From Betaproteobacteria bacterium (GTDB taxonomy: Bacteria > Pseudomonadota > Gammaproteobacteria > Burkholderiales > SG8-39), in the NCBI GenBank assembly GCA_009693435.1, contig SHXF01000030.1:1-44071 (forward strand): 44,071 bases of DNA, in the 5' to 3' direction. Under the pieces are notes generated by a model, which worked only from the letters and a program-made list of their open reading frames with translations, had not been told where the DNA came from and searched no databases. A program made the position numbers and the translations under genes. Below are positions 9,276 to 18,211 of this stretch, in pieces (position 1 is the stretch's first letter; each line of letters opens with the position of its first letter).

Positions 9276-9291
9276 CAGCGCACTTCCCCGG

Positions 9292-10374
9292 TTACACGCC
9301 GTTTTGCAATAGCCGGGCCATCCCGGCGCGATCGAGTTTCGCCAGGCCAAGCGCTTCCAGCGTGCGCGGACCCCTGGCGCGAAAGTCGCCGTCGCAGATC
9401 GCCGATCCCATCGCCAGCAGCCCGGCCGCAATCGGGCAGGGTGCGCCCGCCCATTGCGCCACCGACACCAGCAGCGCGAGACCGTATTCGACATCCTCGC
9501 GCATGTAGCGATGGGTGGTGAGGTCGATATGTTCGCGCCAGTCCCCGGAATCGGTGAGCATCTGGTGCGACTTGCGGCCATACATCCACTCTTCGCGCCC
9601 GGTGTAGTGGTCCGAGAGCGGAAAGTGCGGTGCGCCGTATCCCAGCGCCACGCGCACGGCGATGCGTTCGGCATCGAGCCGGTCGGTCACCGCGCGTATC
9701 GCCGGCTGGGTCCCTTCGTTGTGGATGTCCCATTTTTCGAAATGCTGCAGCGGCCCGGCATTCATGAGGATCAACGGCGCATGAATGGCGGGGCCAGCGT
9801 TCATCAGCGCGCCCGCGAGCGCATCCTCCGCCGTTTCGGCGGCGGGATAGGCCTCGCGAATGATCTTCATCGCCTCGACGGTGCGCTTGGCGGGGAACAC
9901 GCCCGTGGGCAACCGGGTCGCGTAGACGGAGATCTGGATCTCCGCCGGCCCGTGCTTGCGCACCAGGTAGGGCAGTGTTCCGGTTTCGCCGATGCTGACC
10001 TCGGCCCTGCTGCCCGCATCGCGCAACGCCCGGGACATCACATAGCTGCCGAAAGTCCCCGGGGGCAGGTACACCACCTGTCCGTCGCTGACATGCGGCG
10101 CCATCGCGCGCGCGATGTCGGCCTGCGCGAAAGCGGGCGTGGGCACCACGATGAGTTGCGCGTCGCGCAGCGCCGCGCCGATGTCGGCCGTGGCCAGCGC
10201 AAGCGTCACCTCGCGGCGGCCCCGGAAATCCTTGACGGTGATGGTGCGCGATTCGAGCACCGGGCCGAACGCCGCGGCGTCGCGGCGCCAGAAGCGCACC
10301 TCGTGGCCCTTTTCGGACAATTCCGCGGCGGCGGCATAACAGCCGTTGCCGCCGCCCAGCACGGCAATTTTCAT
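9292..10374 (-). CDS. NAD/NADP octopine/nopaline dehydrogenase family protein
   Basis: 360 aa. MKIAVLGGGNGCYAAAAEL is the N-terminal Rossmann motif, with FWRR in the place of the second strand end. A C-terminal helical domain of the octopine dehydrogenase type follows, including GYGAPHFPLSDHY. Family members reductively couple an amino acid and a keto acid (opines) or oxidise related compounds. The start is the ATG at 10374, directly ahead of the glycine motif; upstream codons are low-complexity Arg-rich and unlikely to be translated. First gene of a two-gene operon with the hydroxyacyl-CoA dehydrogenase, suggesting consecutive NAD-linked steps. Confidence 0.85.
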   Translation of the reverse strand: MKIAVLGGGNGCYAAAAELSEKGHEVRFWRRDAAAFGPVLESRTITVKDFRGRREVTLALATADIGAALRDAQLIVVPTPAFAQADIARAMAPHVSDGQVVYLPPGTFGSYVMSRALRDAGSRAEVSIGETGTLPYLVRKHGPAEIQISVYATRLPTGVFPAKRTVEAMKIIREAYPAAETAEDALAGALMNAGPAIHAPLILMNAGPLQHFEKWDIHNEGTQPAIRAVTDRLDAERIAVRVALGYGAPHFPLSDHYTGREEWMYGRKSHQMLTDSGDWREHIDLTTHRYMREDVEYGLALLVSVAQWAGAPCPIAAGLLAMGSAICDGDFRARGPRTLEALGLAKLDRAGMARLLQNGV

Positions 10375-10637
10375 CACGGGCTTTCGTGGTTGAAAGGAAG
10401 ATTCTACGGTACGCCGACGGCGGACGGCGCTGGAACGACGCGTCAACGTATGGGATTCGACACGCGCCGGCAGTAATGCCTATCGCCCGCCCGACCGGCG
10501 TAACCGACAGCGATCGAACGCCCGCCCCGCGCAGCCCTGTTCTCGCAACAGGATTCGGCCCGATGCTGCCTCGGGTAGAATCGATTGCCCCTTGCGAACG
10601 CAATTCTTTGCGGCGCGGGTCGGGCAAGGGAAACAAC

Positions 10638-12377
10638 TTGATACTTCCATTCAAGCGGTTCCAGAGTCGTGTCGCGTTCTTTTTCCTGGGCCTGGTATCC
10701 CTGGTGCAGACCGTGGTGTTCGTCACGGTGGACACGACCAATACGCACCACGCCCGCACCCAGATCGAGCAGGCGCTGGTGCTGGGGGCAGGCAACTTCC
10801 GCGGAATGATGGCCCAGCGCACCAGTCAGCTGATTGGTTCGGTCCGCATATTGTCCTCCGACTTCGCGTTCAAGGCGGCACTGGTAATCGGGGACCGGGC
10901 CACGGTCCGTTCGGTGCTCGCGAACCAGCGCGAGCGCGCCGGCGCGGACGTGATCATTCTCGTCTCCATCGACCGCAGTGTGGCCGCGGACACCCGTTCA
11001 CCCAGCGGCGTCTACCCTGCGGCGCTCGGCCAGCTGGTACGTGAGGCCGAGGAACGCGAACGCTCCGCCGGCGTCGTGTTGCTGGATGGCAAGGCTTATC
11101 AGCTGGTTGTGCTGCCGGTGCTCGGCCCGGAGCCGATCGCCTGGCTGGTGGCCGGTTTCGCACTCGATGATCGCCTGGCGCTCTCCCTGCACCAGTCGTT
11201 GAAACTCGACGTCCTTTTCTACGAGAACGCCGCGATCGGATCCAAAGCCCTCGCGTCTTCGCTGGCGCCGGATGCACAGGCCCGGCTGGTCCAGTCCATC
11301 TCGCCGGCGCACTCGCTGGACGCCGTTGTTCCGCTCGATGTCGGCGGCGAAGAGGTGTTGAGATTTGCATCCCGCGTCAGCGCGCAGGGCGGGACGGAGG
11401 CATTTGTCCTGCTGCAGCGCTCGATCACCGAGGAACTGAAGCCGTTTCAGGAAGCGCGGAATATCGTGGTGCGGCTGTCGATAGGCGGACTGATCCTGTC
11501 GGTAGTGGGCGCCTTCTTTATCGCACGCTCGGTTACCCAACCGGTCAGATCGCTGCTTCACGCGGTGCGCAGGGTGGAGCGGGGCGAATTCGTCCACAAA
11601 GTCGAAGTAGTCCAGCAGGACGAGATAGGCGAACTCGCCGGCGCGTTCAACCGCATGGTTAACGGCCTGGCCGAACGCGACAAAGTCAGGGACCTGTTGG
11701 GAAAATTCGTTTCCCGGGCCGTTGCCGAAAAGCTGCTCGCGGGCGACGTGGTGCTGGGTGGCGAGGAACGCGAGGTGACGGTCCTGTTTTCCGACTTACG
11801 CAATTTTACGTCTTACTCCGAGCAGCACCCGCCTCAGCAAATCGTGGCGCTGTTGAACGATTACCTCACGCGCATGAGCGGCGTGATCGAGAAAAATCAC
11901 GGCATTGTCGACAAATTTCTGGGCGATGGCATCATGGCCTTGTTCGGGGCGCCCGCTGCGAGCGAGGACGATGCGGGAAACGCCATGCAGGCGGCGCTGG
12001 ACATGCTCGCGGAACTGGAGCTGCTCAATGCGGGACTTAGAGCACGCGGGCTGCCGGAACTCGACATCGGCATCGGGATCAATACCGCCAGCGTGGTGGC
12101 GGGCAATATGGGCAGCCCCAATCGCCTCAATTACACCGTCATCGGCGACGGCGTCAACCTCGCGTCCCGGATCGAGGGCATGACCAAGCGCAGCGAGTTC
12201 CGGGCAAGAATCATCCTGACCGAAGCGACCGTCCGCGCCGCGAAGCGGATCTTCGTCACAAGGAGTCTCGGAATGGTGGCGGTGCGCGGCAAGGTCGAGC
12301 CGGTCGCGCTGTACGCCCTTGAGAAAACCGGCAAGGAAGAGGCAACGGCGGGGCAGGTGGAGACCGTAACGACCTAG
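10638..12377 (+). CDS. Membrane-bound class III adenylate/guanylate cyclase with HAMP domain
   Basis: 579 aa from a TTG at 10638 preceded by AAGGGAAA; an in-frame ATG at 10563 is less likely. Order: TM helix (about 11-33), periplasmic sensor domain of about 240 aa, TM helix (about 275-297), HAMP linker (about 298-350), class III cyclase domain (about 375-560). Metal Asp are in VLFSDLRNFTS and DKFLGDGIMALFG, the Lys of DKF is in the base-recognition position, and the Asn and Arg of VNLASRIEG are the transition-state residues. All catalytic positions look intact, so it should make cAMP or cGMP. It heads a forward cluster with the cupredoxin and porin genes, suggesting it senses something those proteins handle. 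Confidence 0.9.
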   Translation: MILPFKRFQSRVAFFFLGLVSLVQTVVFVTVDTTNTHHARTQIEQALVLGAGNFRGMMAQRTSQLIGSVRILSSDFAFKAALVIGDRATVRSVLANQRERAGADVIILVSIDRSVAADTRSPSGVYPAALGQLVREAEERERSAGVVLLDGKAYQLVVLPVLGPEPIAWLVAGFALDDRLALSLHQSLKLDVLFYENAAIGSKALASSLAPDAQARLVQSISPAHSLDAVVPLDVGGEEVLRFASRVSAQGGTEAFVLLQRSITEELKPFQEARNIVVRLSIGGLILSVVGAFFIARSVTQPVRSLLHAVRRVERGEFVHKVEVVQQDEIGELAGAFNRMVNGLAERDKVRDLLGKFVSRAVAEKLLAGDVVLGGEEREVTVLFSDLRNFTSYSEQHPPQQIVALLNDYLTRMSGVIEKNHGIVDKFLGDGIMALFGAPAASEDDAGNAMQAALDMLAELELLNAGLRARGLPELDIGIGINTASVVAGNMGSPNRLNYTVIGDGVNLASRIEGMTKRSEFRARIILTEATVRAAKRIFVTRSLGMVAVRGKVEPVALYALEKTGKEEATAGQVETVTT

Positions 12378-12522
12378 TCTTAAGGAAGGCCTAGTCGAAA
12401 GCGATTCGGGCCAGCCGCCAGGCGCAATGCGAACCGGGCCGGCGCATGCGGCGTTCCAGCCGGCTTGGGATCCGCCTACAGGAACCGCTCCAGTTCCAGC
12501 CTGTCCCGTCGCGGTTCTCAGC

Positions 12523-12528
12523 TACAAT
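12523..12528 (+). promoter_or_regulatory. Candidate -10 element (gctacaat) upstream of the cupredoxin gene
   Basis: The octamer gctacaat at 12521-12528 resembles the extended -10 often seen in betaproteobacteria. No good -35 is visible at the expected distance. It lies 55 bp before the start at 12584. Confidence 0.3.
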
Positions 12529-12583
12529 CAATCGCTGAAACCCGGCAGTGCGCGGTCTCCCCGCGGGAGACGGGGCACACCCC

Positions 12584-13300
12584 ATGGACAGGACACACAG
12601 CAAAATGTGGCGAAATCTGTCGTTGATCGTCGCGTGGCTCGGATTCCACACCGCAGCGACATCCGCCGAATTGACGGTCCGCGTGGTCACCGACTCCGAC
12701 ACCCCGATCGCAGAAGCGGTTGTTTTCCTGCCTGACAAGGCAAAGAGTGGTTCGCCGGCGCGCGCGCGCGGGTCGATAGTGCAGCGCGACCGGATTTTCC
12801 AGCCCTTTGTGACCGTCGTGCAGCGGGGGACCGCGATCAACTTTCCGAACGACGATCCCATCATGCACCACGTCTATTCGTTCTCCCCCGCAAAGCACTT
12901 TGAAATCAAGCTGTACAAGGGCACGCCCGCTGCGCCTGTGGTATTCGACAGGAGCGGCGTCGTCGTGCTCGGATGCAACGTGCACGACTGGATGATTGCG
13001 TACGTTCTGGTCGTCGACACCCCGCTCTTCGAGAAGACCGGCAAGGACGGCATTGCCCGGCTGCGCAACCTTCCGGTCGGGCCACACCAGTTGATGGTCT
13101 GGTATCCGGGAATGCGCGAGCCGGTCGCACTGGCCTCGCTTTCGCTTACAGACGAGGAAGCCAGGACTATCACCCATAGACTCAAGACTCCGCTCAAGAG
13201 GCAACCCCCTGCGCCCCCCTTCGATCCGTTGCGCTATTCATTGCTGACGAAGGAAAAAACGGGCCTGCCCGGGGATGTGTGCGTGTCCCCCCCGCTCTGA
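12584..13300 (+). CDS. Secreted cupredoxin-like protein (annotated elsewhere as methylamine utilization protein)
   Basis: 238 aa with a Sec signal (cleavage near TATSAEL). A cupredoxin-like domain shows candidate type 1 copper ligands: His95 or His96 in DDPIMHHVYSF, then Cys131, His134 and Met137 in GCNVHDWMIAYV. A C-terminal Pro-rich region (QPPAPPFDPL) follows. Proteins of this kind are called methylamine utilization proteins in databases although no mau genes are here; electron transfer or copper binding in the periplasm is the safer reading. The start at 12584 is chosen over 12605. The porin gene starts 13 bp after its stop. Confidence 0.75.
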   Translation: MDRTHSKMWRNLSLIVAWLGFHTAATSAELTVRVVTDSDTPIAEAVVFLPDKAKSGSPARARGSIVQRDRIFQPFVTVVQRGTAINFPNDDPIMHHVYSFSPAKHFEIKLYKGTPAAPVVFDRSGVVVLGCNVHDWMIAYVLVVDTPLFEKTGKDGIARLRNLPVGPHQLMVWYPGMREPVALASLSLTDEEARTITHRLKTPLKRQPPAPPFDPLRYSLLTKEKTGLPGDVCVSPPL

Positions 13301-13313
13301 GCGCCCACGAATC

Positions 13314-14604
13314 ATGATGCCAGCCAGTTCGACTGCATTGACCGTCCGGCGGGCAGCGATCGCGTTCGCCGCATGCGCGATGCTCGCCGGCTTCCCGGCG
13401 GCTGGACAGCAAGGTGCGCCGGCAGCTGCAGAATCCTCCCTACCGGTCCAGCCCCCCGCGGCCCCCGGCGATGGTGACACCCCCATTCCCGGACGCGTGC
13501 TGTTGCAACTGCGCCCGATGTTCACTTACATCGACCAGGCGAACAGGCCCCGACTCGCACAAGCGACAAATCTGCGCACGCTGCTGGGATACCGCAGCGC
13601 GCCTGTCGAAGATTTCGCATTCACCGGACAGATCGTCGACATCAGCTGGCTATACCCGATGCGGGCGTCGAACGTGCCCGGTGCGCCCTCGCTCTACCCG
13701 CTGGTCCTCGACCCGGACAAATCCGATGTCAACCTGCTCTTCGCCGACTATGCCGGCCTGCCCGATACGCGCGTTCGCTTCGGCAGGCAGGTCATCAAGC
13801 TCGACAACGAGCGCTTCGTCGACGATGCCGATGTCAGGCAAATGCCCCAGGTGTTCGACGCCCTGAGCGTGCGCAACACCAGCATCCCGAATACGGAGAT
13901 CTCGGTCGCGCGCGCCTGGCACGTGCGCACCTTCATAGGCAATCGCCTCCAGACCGGCACCACCCTGCTCAACGCGCGCGTCCAGCTCGAATCCGGCCCC
14001 AGCCTGGGCGGCCTACTCCTACTTACAGGACCAGCCGCTGACAGGCAGCCAGACCGGCTTCGCCGACAACTCGAACCGGATCAGCGGCGTGCGCATGGAA
14101 GGCAACCAGTCCGGGTCGGCCGGCATGAAGTGGTATTACACCGCGGAAGCCGCCCAGCAACGCCCCTATGCCAATGGCGACTCCCGGATCCGGGCCGGCT
14201 ACCAGAAACTCGCGTTCGGCCCTGCCTGGTCGTCTTTTTCTGCCCAAATAAGTTACGAGCGACTGGGAAGCAACAACGGACTGTACGGATTCCAGACCCC
14301 CCTTTCGTACACGACGGCCAACGGATACTCCTACGCATTTTTCACCATTCCCGCCGGTGGATTGCGCGATCTCAGCATTTCGGGGGGAGCGAACTGGGGC
14401 CGCTTCAACGTACTGCTGAAGAGCCACCGCTTCAAAGCCGACTTCGGCAGCCAGGTCTACGGCACCGAACATGACGCGGCCCTCGCGTACCGCTTCACCG
14501 ATTCGATTTCGGTTCGCGCGGTGTTTGCATGGTTCCGCCCCGCTGAGGGCAGTGGGCTGGTATCCACTGACCGGCACTACGTCACGCTGCAATACGATTT
14601 CTAG
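13314..14604 (+). pseudogene. Outer-membrane porin-like (alginate-export-like beta-barrel), frameshifted
   Basis: Reads as about 429 aa if one extra G around 14006-14012 is removed: the first part ends at ESGPSLG and the second continues as AYSYLQDQPLTGSQTG in the next frame. A signal peptide with cleavage near AAGQQGAP is followed by alternating hydrophobic strands, for example RVRFGRQVIKLDNERFVDDAD, and the protein ends in YVTLQYDF with the terminal Phe typical of outer-membrane barrels. It resembles alginate-export-type porins. It follows the cupredoxin gene by 13 bp. The single extra base may be a sequencing error. Confidence 0.7.
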
Positions 14605-14814
14605 GTGAGCAACGTGTCAAGCAGCAGGGAACACCGAGCGCCGGCCTGCCGTACAAACATGGCAAGCTGTGCGGCGGGCAAGGGATAACCCGTCCAACGC
14701 GGGCGGGGGTGCGGGGGTTTGCTGTCCGATATATCTTTTTTATATGTAAATTGCCCGCAGAACCTTGCTGTGATGGCATAGTTCCGCATAAATCTTCCGA
14801 AAATACGCTCTGCT

Positions 14815-15795
14815 TCACTCTGCCCTGATATCGGCCGCCTTGGCCGCCTTGCCGTACTTGTCGAAATCCTCGCGGATCAGCTTCACCATCTGCCCCGCGT
14901 TGAGCACCAGCATGTCCATGCCCGCTCCCTCGAGTTTCTTGCGCACCTCGGGTTGTGCGGCGACCTTCAGCACGTCCGCCTCTATTCTGGCGACGATTGC
15001 GGGCGGTGTGCCGGGCGGTGCCATGAAGCCGTAGTAGCTCTCCAGCGAATAATCCTTCAGCTCGGGAATCCCCGACTCGCGCACCGTCGGAATGTCCGGC
15101 GCGGCGGCGGAACGGTTCGCGCTCAGGAGCGCGATGGGCCGCAGCCGGCCCTGCTTGAAGAACGGCACCGCGGGCGGCAAGGTGGCCACCACGATGTCGA
15201 TGTGTCCTGCCACGGCGTCCGCCACCGCAGGCGCGCAGCCCTTGTGGGGAATGTGCAGGGCGGAAATGCCCATCATGCTTTTGTACATCTCCATGCCGAA
15301 GTGATGCGGACTGGCGACGTTGCAGCTCGCGTAGGCAAACTTTCCGGGCGCGGCTTTCAGCATCGCGGTGAATTCCTTCATGTCCTTTGCCGCCACCTTG
15401 GCGCTGTTCACCGCGATCACCATCGGGCCCGAGGTGACGATGGCGATGGAGGCGAAGTCCTTGATGAAATCGAACGTGAGTTTCGAATACACCACCTGGT
15501 TGATGATGTGGGTGTTGGTGGCGAGCAGCAGGGTGTAGCCATCGGCGGCGGCGCGATGCACCACCTCCGCGCCGATCGAGCCGCCCGCGCCGGGGCGGTT
15601 CTCCACCACCACCTGCTGCTTCCACACTTCGGAGAGCCGCTCCGCGAACACCCGGCCGGTGGTGTCGGCGCCGCCGCCCGGGGTATAGGTGATGATCAGC
15701 TTGACCGGCCGCGACGGGTAGTCCTGGGCGAGCGCCGGGACGGAGGAAAGCGCCAGCGCGGCGAGCGCAACGAGCAACGCAGGGAATCTTTGCAT
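14815..15795 (-). CDS. Bug/TctC family substrate-binding protein
   Basis: 326 aa. A clear signal peptide (MQRFPALLVALAALAL to PALAQDYPSRP) is followed by Bug motifs VKLIITYTPGGGADTTGR, VVVENRPGAGGSIGAE, AADGYTLLLATN, HIPHKGCAPAVA and IPTVRESGIPELKDY. The start at 15795 is set by GAGG about 9 nt upstream; ATGs at 15804 and 15810 are alternatives, and a long open extension beyond them is not coding. It is the last gene of the minus-strand set with the deacetylase and two isochorismatase-fold genes, 166 bp behind the former, and may bind the compound those enzymes degrade. Confidence 0.92.
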   Translation of the reverse strand: MQRFPALLVALAALALSSVPALAQDYPSRPVKLIITYTPGGGADTTGRVFAERLSEVWKQQVVVENRPGAGGSIGAEVVHRAAADGYTLLLATNTHIINQVVYSKLTFDFIKDFASIAIVTSGPMVIAVNSAKVAAKDMKEFTAMLKAAPGKFAYASCNVASPHHFGMEMYKSMMGISALHIPHKGCAPAVADAVAGHIDIVVATLPPAVPFFKQGRLRPIALLSANRSAAAPDIPTVRESGIPELKDYSLESYYGFMAPPGTPPAIVARIEADVLKVAAQPEVRKKLEGAGMDMLVLNAGQMVKLIREDFDKYGKAAKAADIRAE

Positions 15796-15961
15796 GGCGG
15801 CCATCCTCATCCTGTAGGTTCGGTGAATCCGGGTCGGGTGAATCTGCATACGTCTACGCAGGCTAGCACCCGCGCGCCTTGTCCTCAACTCGCGCGCGCG
15901 ACCGCGTGCATCCTGCAGCACTGCTGTGCCGTCTGCTGTGCCGTCAATTGCATCCCGGGAT

Positions 15962-16861
15962 TCAGGCGCGCGGGGTTTCCAGGCAACTGCGCAGATACCA
16001 GCGCGCGATCTCCTCGCCGGTCGCCTTCCAGACGCCGTCGAAGCCGTCGATGTAATCCAGGGCGCGGGCAAGCGCCGGCATGCGGTGCGGCTGGCCGGTG
16101 ATGTAGGGATGCAGGCAGATGGCCATCACGCGCGCCGAGTCCGCGCCTTCGCGCCACAGCACGTCGAATTGGTCGCGGATCATGCGCTCGAACTCGCCGG
16201 GCGTGTACTTGGAGCGCACGATCGCCGCGGTGTCGTTCAGCTCGTAGGAGTACGGCACCGACACCAGCGTTTTTCCGCCCACTTCCATCGCGTAGGGCTG
16301 ATCGTCGTTCACCCAGTCGGCGACATAGAGGCAGTTCTCCGCGGCGAGGTGGTCCAGCGTATTCCAGGTTTCCTGCAGGCCCGCGCCCAGCCAGCCGACC
16401 GGCCGCTTGCCCGTCGCGCGCGCAATGCGGTCCAGCGATGCGGCGATCACCTCGCGTTCTTTTTCAGGGGGCACTTCAGTCAGCCGCTCGGTATTGGTAT
16501 GGCAGTGGCCCATCATTTCCCAGCCGAGCCTGACGCAATCTTCGACGATCTGCGGATGGTGGTCGCACACGGCGGCGTTGAGCGCCACGGTGCTGCGTAT
16601 GCCGTGGGCCGAGAGCGCATCCATGAGGCGGAACACGCCCACCCGGTTGCCGTAGTCGCGCTGCGCCCAGTGGCGCACCATCGGCGTGGGGTCGCCGCCC
16701 CTGGGCCGCTCGTTGGCATCGCCTGGCATCGGCTGGTCGAGCGCGAAGAATTCGATGTTGGTCACCACCCACAAGGCGACCCTGGCCCCGCCAGGCAAGG
16801 TCAGCTTGCCGCGGCGGTTGATCGGGCTGTAGGAAAACGGGCCGTAGGGGGTGGGCTTCAT
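15962..16861 (-). CDS. Polysaccharide deacetylase family protein, PuuE/cyclic-imidase-like
   Basis: 299 aa NodB-fold hydrolase. The length and the segments VALWVVTNIEFF, GWEMMGHCHTNTERL and CLHPYITGQPHRM fit the PuuE allantoinase and cyclic-imide-hydrolase branch rather than cell-wall deacetylases; there is no signal peptide, so it is cytoplasmic. His residues in MGHCHTN and CLHPYITGQPHR are likely metal or acid/base residues. ATG 16861 has GGAG upstream and overlaps the TGA of the preceding gene (ATGA), so the two are translationally coupled. With the deaminase-like and hydrolase genes next door, C-N hydrolysis of a small heterocycle is the likely job. Confidence 0.85.
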   Translation of the reverse strand: MKPTPYGPFSYSPINRRGKLTLPGGARVALWVVTNIEFFALDQPMPGDANERPRGGDPTPMVRHWAQRDYGNRVGVFRLMDALSAHGIRSTVALNAAVCDHHPQIVEDCVRLGWEMMGHCHTNTERLTEVPPEKEREVIAASLDRIARATGKRPVGWLGAGLQETWNTLDHLAAENCLYVADWVNDDQPYAMEVGGKTLVSVPYSYELNDTAAIVRSKYTPGEFERMIRDQFDVLWREGADSARVMAICLHPYITGQPHRMPALARALDYIDGFDGVWKATGEEIARWYLRSCLETPRA

Positions 16862-17436
16862 TGCGATTTCTCCGTTGCCGGCAGTTGCGCGATCAGTTCT
16901 TCGAGAGACATCACGTCGGCGTATTTGTGGGCGACGTCGAACAGCGCCACCCGGTGCAGAAAATCCGACTCGTCCCCGGTGGTCTCCTCCGCGATCGCCA
17001 CCTTGTAGCCAAAGGACTTCCCTTCCACCGCGGTGGCGCGCAACGCGCCGCTCGCGGGCGCGCCGCATACGATCAGCGAGCGGGCGCCGCGCAGGGTCAG
17101 CGCGCGCTCCAGGTCCGAGGAGAAAAAAGCGCTCTCGCAGGGCCGGGCGCAGACCGCCTCGCCCGCATGCAACGAAAGCTGCGCCGCCGCGCTCGCGCCC
17201 GGCGGCAACGAATGCACGACCGGCAGATGGCGAAGGCGGGCTTCCTCAATAAGGCTCGCGGTTGCGGCGATCCAGCCGCGCGAGGCCGGCGTCGCGGCGA
17301 ACAGGTCGCTGCGCGGATGCACCACCACCAACGCCGGTTGCGCGCCCACCGCGCGCTCGCGCAGGTAAGGCGAATAGATGAGGCGAATCTCGTCGGTCAC
17401 GAGATCGCGCCAGCAGTAGTCCTCGAAATCGCGCAT
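16858..17436 (-). CDS. Isochorismatase-fold protein with a degenerate catalytic triad
   Basis: 192 aa from ATG 17436 (TTG 17463 is possible; neither has a clear ribosome site). It is clearly paralogous to the next upstream gene: SAFFSSDLERAL, VCGAPASGALRATAVE, KSFGYKVAIAEE and ALFDVAHKYADVM line up with that protein. The Asp-Lys-Cys triad of the family is gone: Asp is His40 (VVVHPRSD), Lys is Arg98 (ARPCESAFF) and Cys is Ala131 (ASGALRA). It is therefore probably not a cysteine hydrolase; a partner or regulatory subunit of the intact enzyme, or a different activity, are the options. Its stop overlaps the deacetylase start by 4 bp. Confidence 0.85.
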   Translation of the reverse strand: MRDFEDYCWRDLVTDEIRLIYSPYLRERAVGAQPALVVVHPRSDLFAATPASRGWIAATASLIEEARLRHLPVVHSLPPGASAAAQLSLHAGEAVCARPCESAFFSSDLERALTLRGARSLIVCGAPASGALRATAVEGKSFGYKVAIAEETTGDESDFLHRVALFDVAHKYADVMSLEELIAQLPATEKSQ

Positions 17437-17461
17437 CACAAGAGGCAGCGGAGGGAATGGC

Positions 17462-17487
17462 AATCGTGCGCATGGCGCACGCTACCA
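17462..17487. repeat. Short palindromic repeat gtgcgc-atg-gcgcac
   Basis: A small dispersed palindrome (gtgcgc 17466-17471, gcgcac 17475-17480) between two genes of the same operon. Related copies are at 25281-25304 and 25317-25343. Confidence 0.6.
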
Positions 17488-17497
17488 TGTTGCAGCA

Positions 17498-18211
17498 TCA
17501 CGCCGCCGCGCCCAGGCGCGACTGGGGTGCGCCCGACGTGCGCGCCATGTACTCGCACGCCGCGCCCAGGTCCATCACCGTGGCGTACTTGAGGTGCATG
17601 TCGAAGAGGCTCGCCTGCTGGGTGAGATCGCAGCGATCGAACACGCAATCGGCGACAACGGCCACCGGATAGCCGAGCGACCAGGCCTCGACCACGCTGG
17701 AGCGCACGCAGCCGCTGGTGCTCTCGCCGACGATGATGAGCGAGTCGGCGCCGAGTTCGTTGAGGAAGGCGGAGGTCGGCGTGCCGAAAAATGCGCTGGC
17801 GCGCTTCTTGTAGACCACCAGTTCGCCTTCCACCGGCGCGAGTTCGTCCTTGATCTTGTAGAGCGCGAGATCGGGCTGGCGGCGCTTGCGATTGGTCGGG
17901 TGGATGCCGCGCGGGTCGGTCTCCCTGCGCGTGTCATAGGTGACATGCACGATGGGCATACCGTGTGCGCGCGCCTGGCGATACAGTTCCACCGTGGGCG
18001 CGAGCGCCCGCCAGGCATGTTCGCCGCAGGAAGCCGGGTACTGATCGATCAGTTCGCGCACCGGACGATTGCCGCCGTCGTACACAAGATCGTAGAGATC
18101 CACCGCGAGCACGGCCGGACGACGCCCCGCAAAAAGCGGCACCTTGCGGTGCGCCAGCAGCGCACGCGCAGGTGCGTCGACGACATCAATCCAGGGTTCG
18201 TAGGCGGTCAT
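17498..18211 (-). CDS. Isochorismatase family cysteine hydrolase
   Basis: 237 aa. Catalytic triad intact: Asp38 in VLAVDLYD, Lys135 in VVYKKRASAFFG and Cys168 in GESTSGCVRSS, with the cis-peptide TSG ahead of the Cys. These enzymes hydrolyse amides, for example N-carbamoylsarcosine, maleamate, ureidoacrylate or nicotinamide; the substrate here cannot be named. It is the first gene of the minus-strand set with a degenerate paralogue, a PuuE-like deacetylase and a Bug protein. A 33-bp tandem array lies between its start and the divergent deaminase-like gene. Confidence 0.9.
   Translation of the reverse strand: MTAYEPWIDVVDAPARALLAHRKVPLFAGRRPAVLAVDLYDLVYDGGNRPVRELIDQYPASCGEHAWRALAPTVELYRQARAHGMPIVHVTYDTRRETDPRGIHPTNRKRRQPDLALYKIKDELAPVEGELVVYKKRASAFFGTPTSAFLNELGADSLIIVGESTSGCVRSSVVEAWSLGYPVAVVADCVFDRCDLTQQASLFDMHLKYATVMDLGAACEYMARTSGAPQSRLGAAA

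Noticed and set aside
7962..9521. Long plus-strand open frame opposite the dehydrogenase gene
   Set aside because: It covers a conserved minus-strand coding gene and shows no domain; typical GC-rich shadow.
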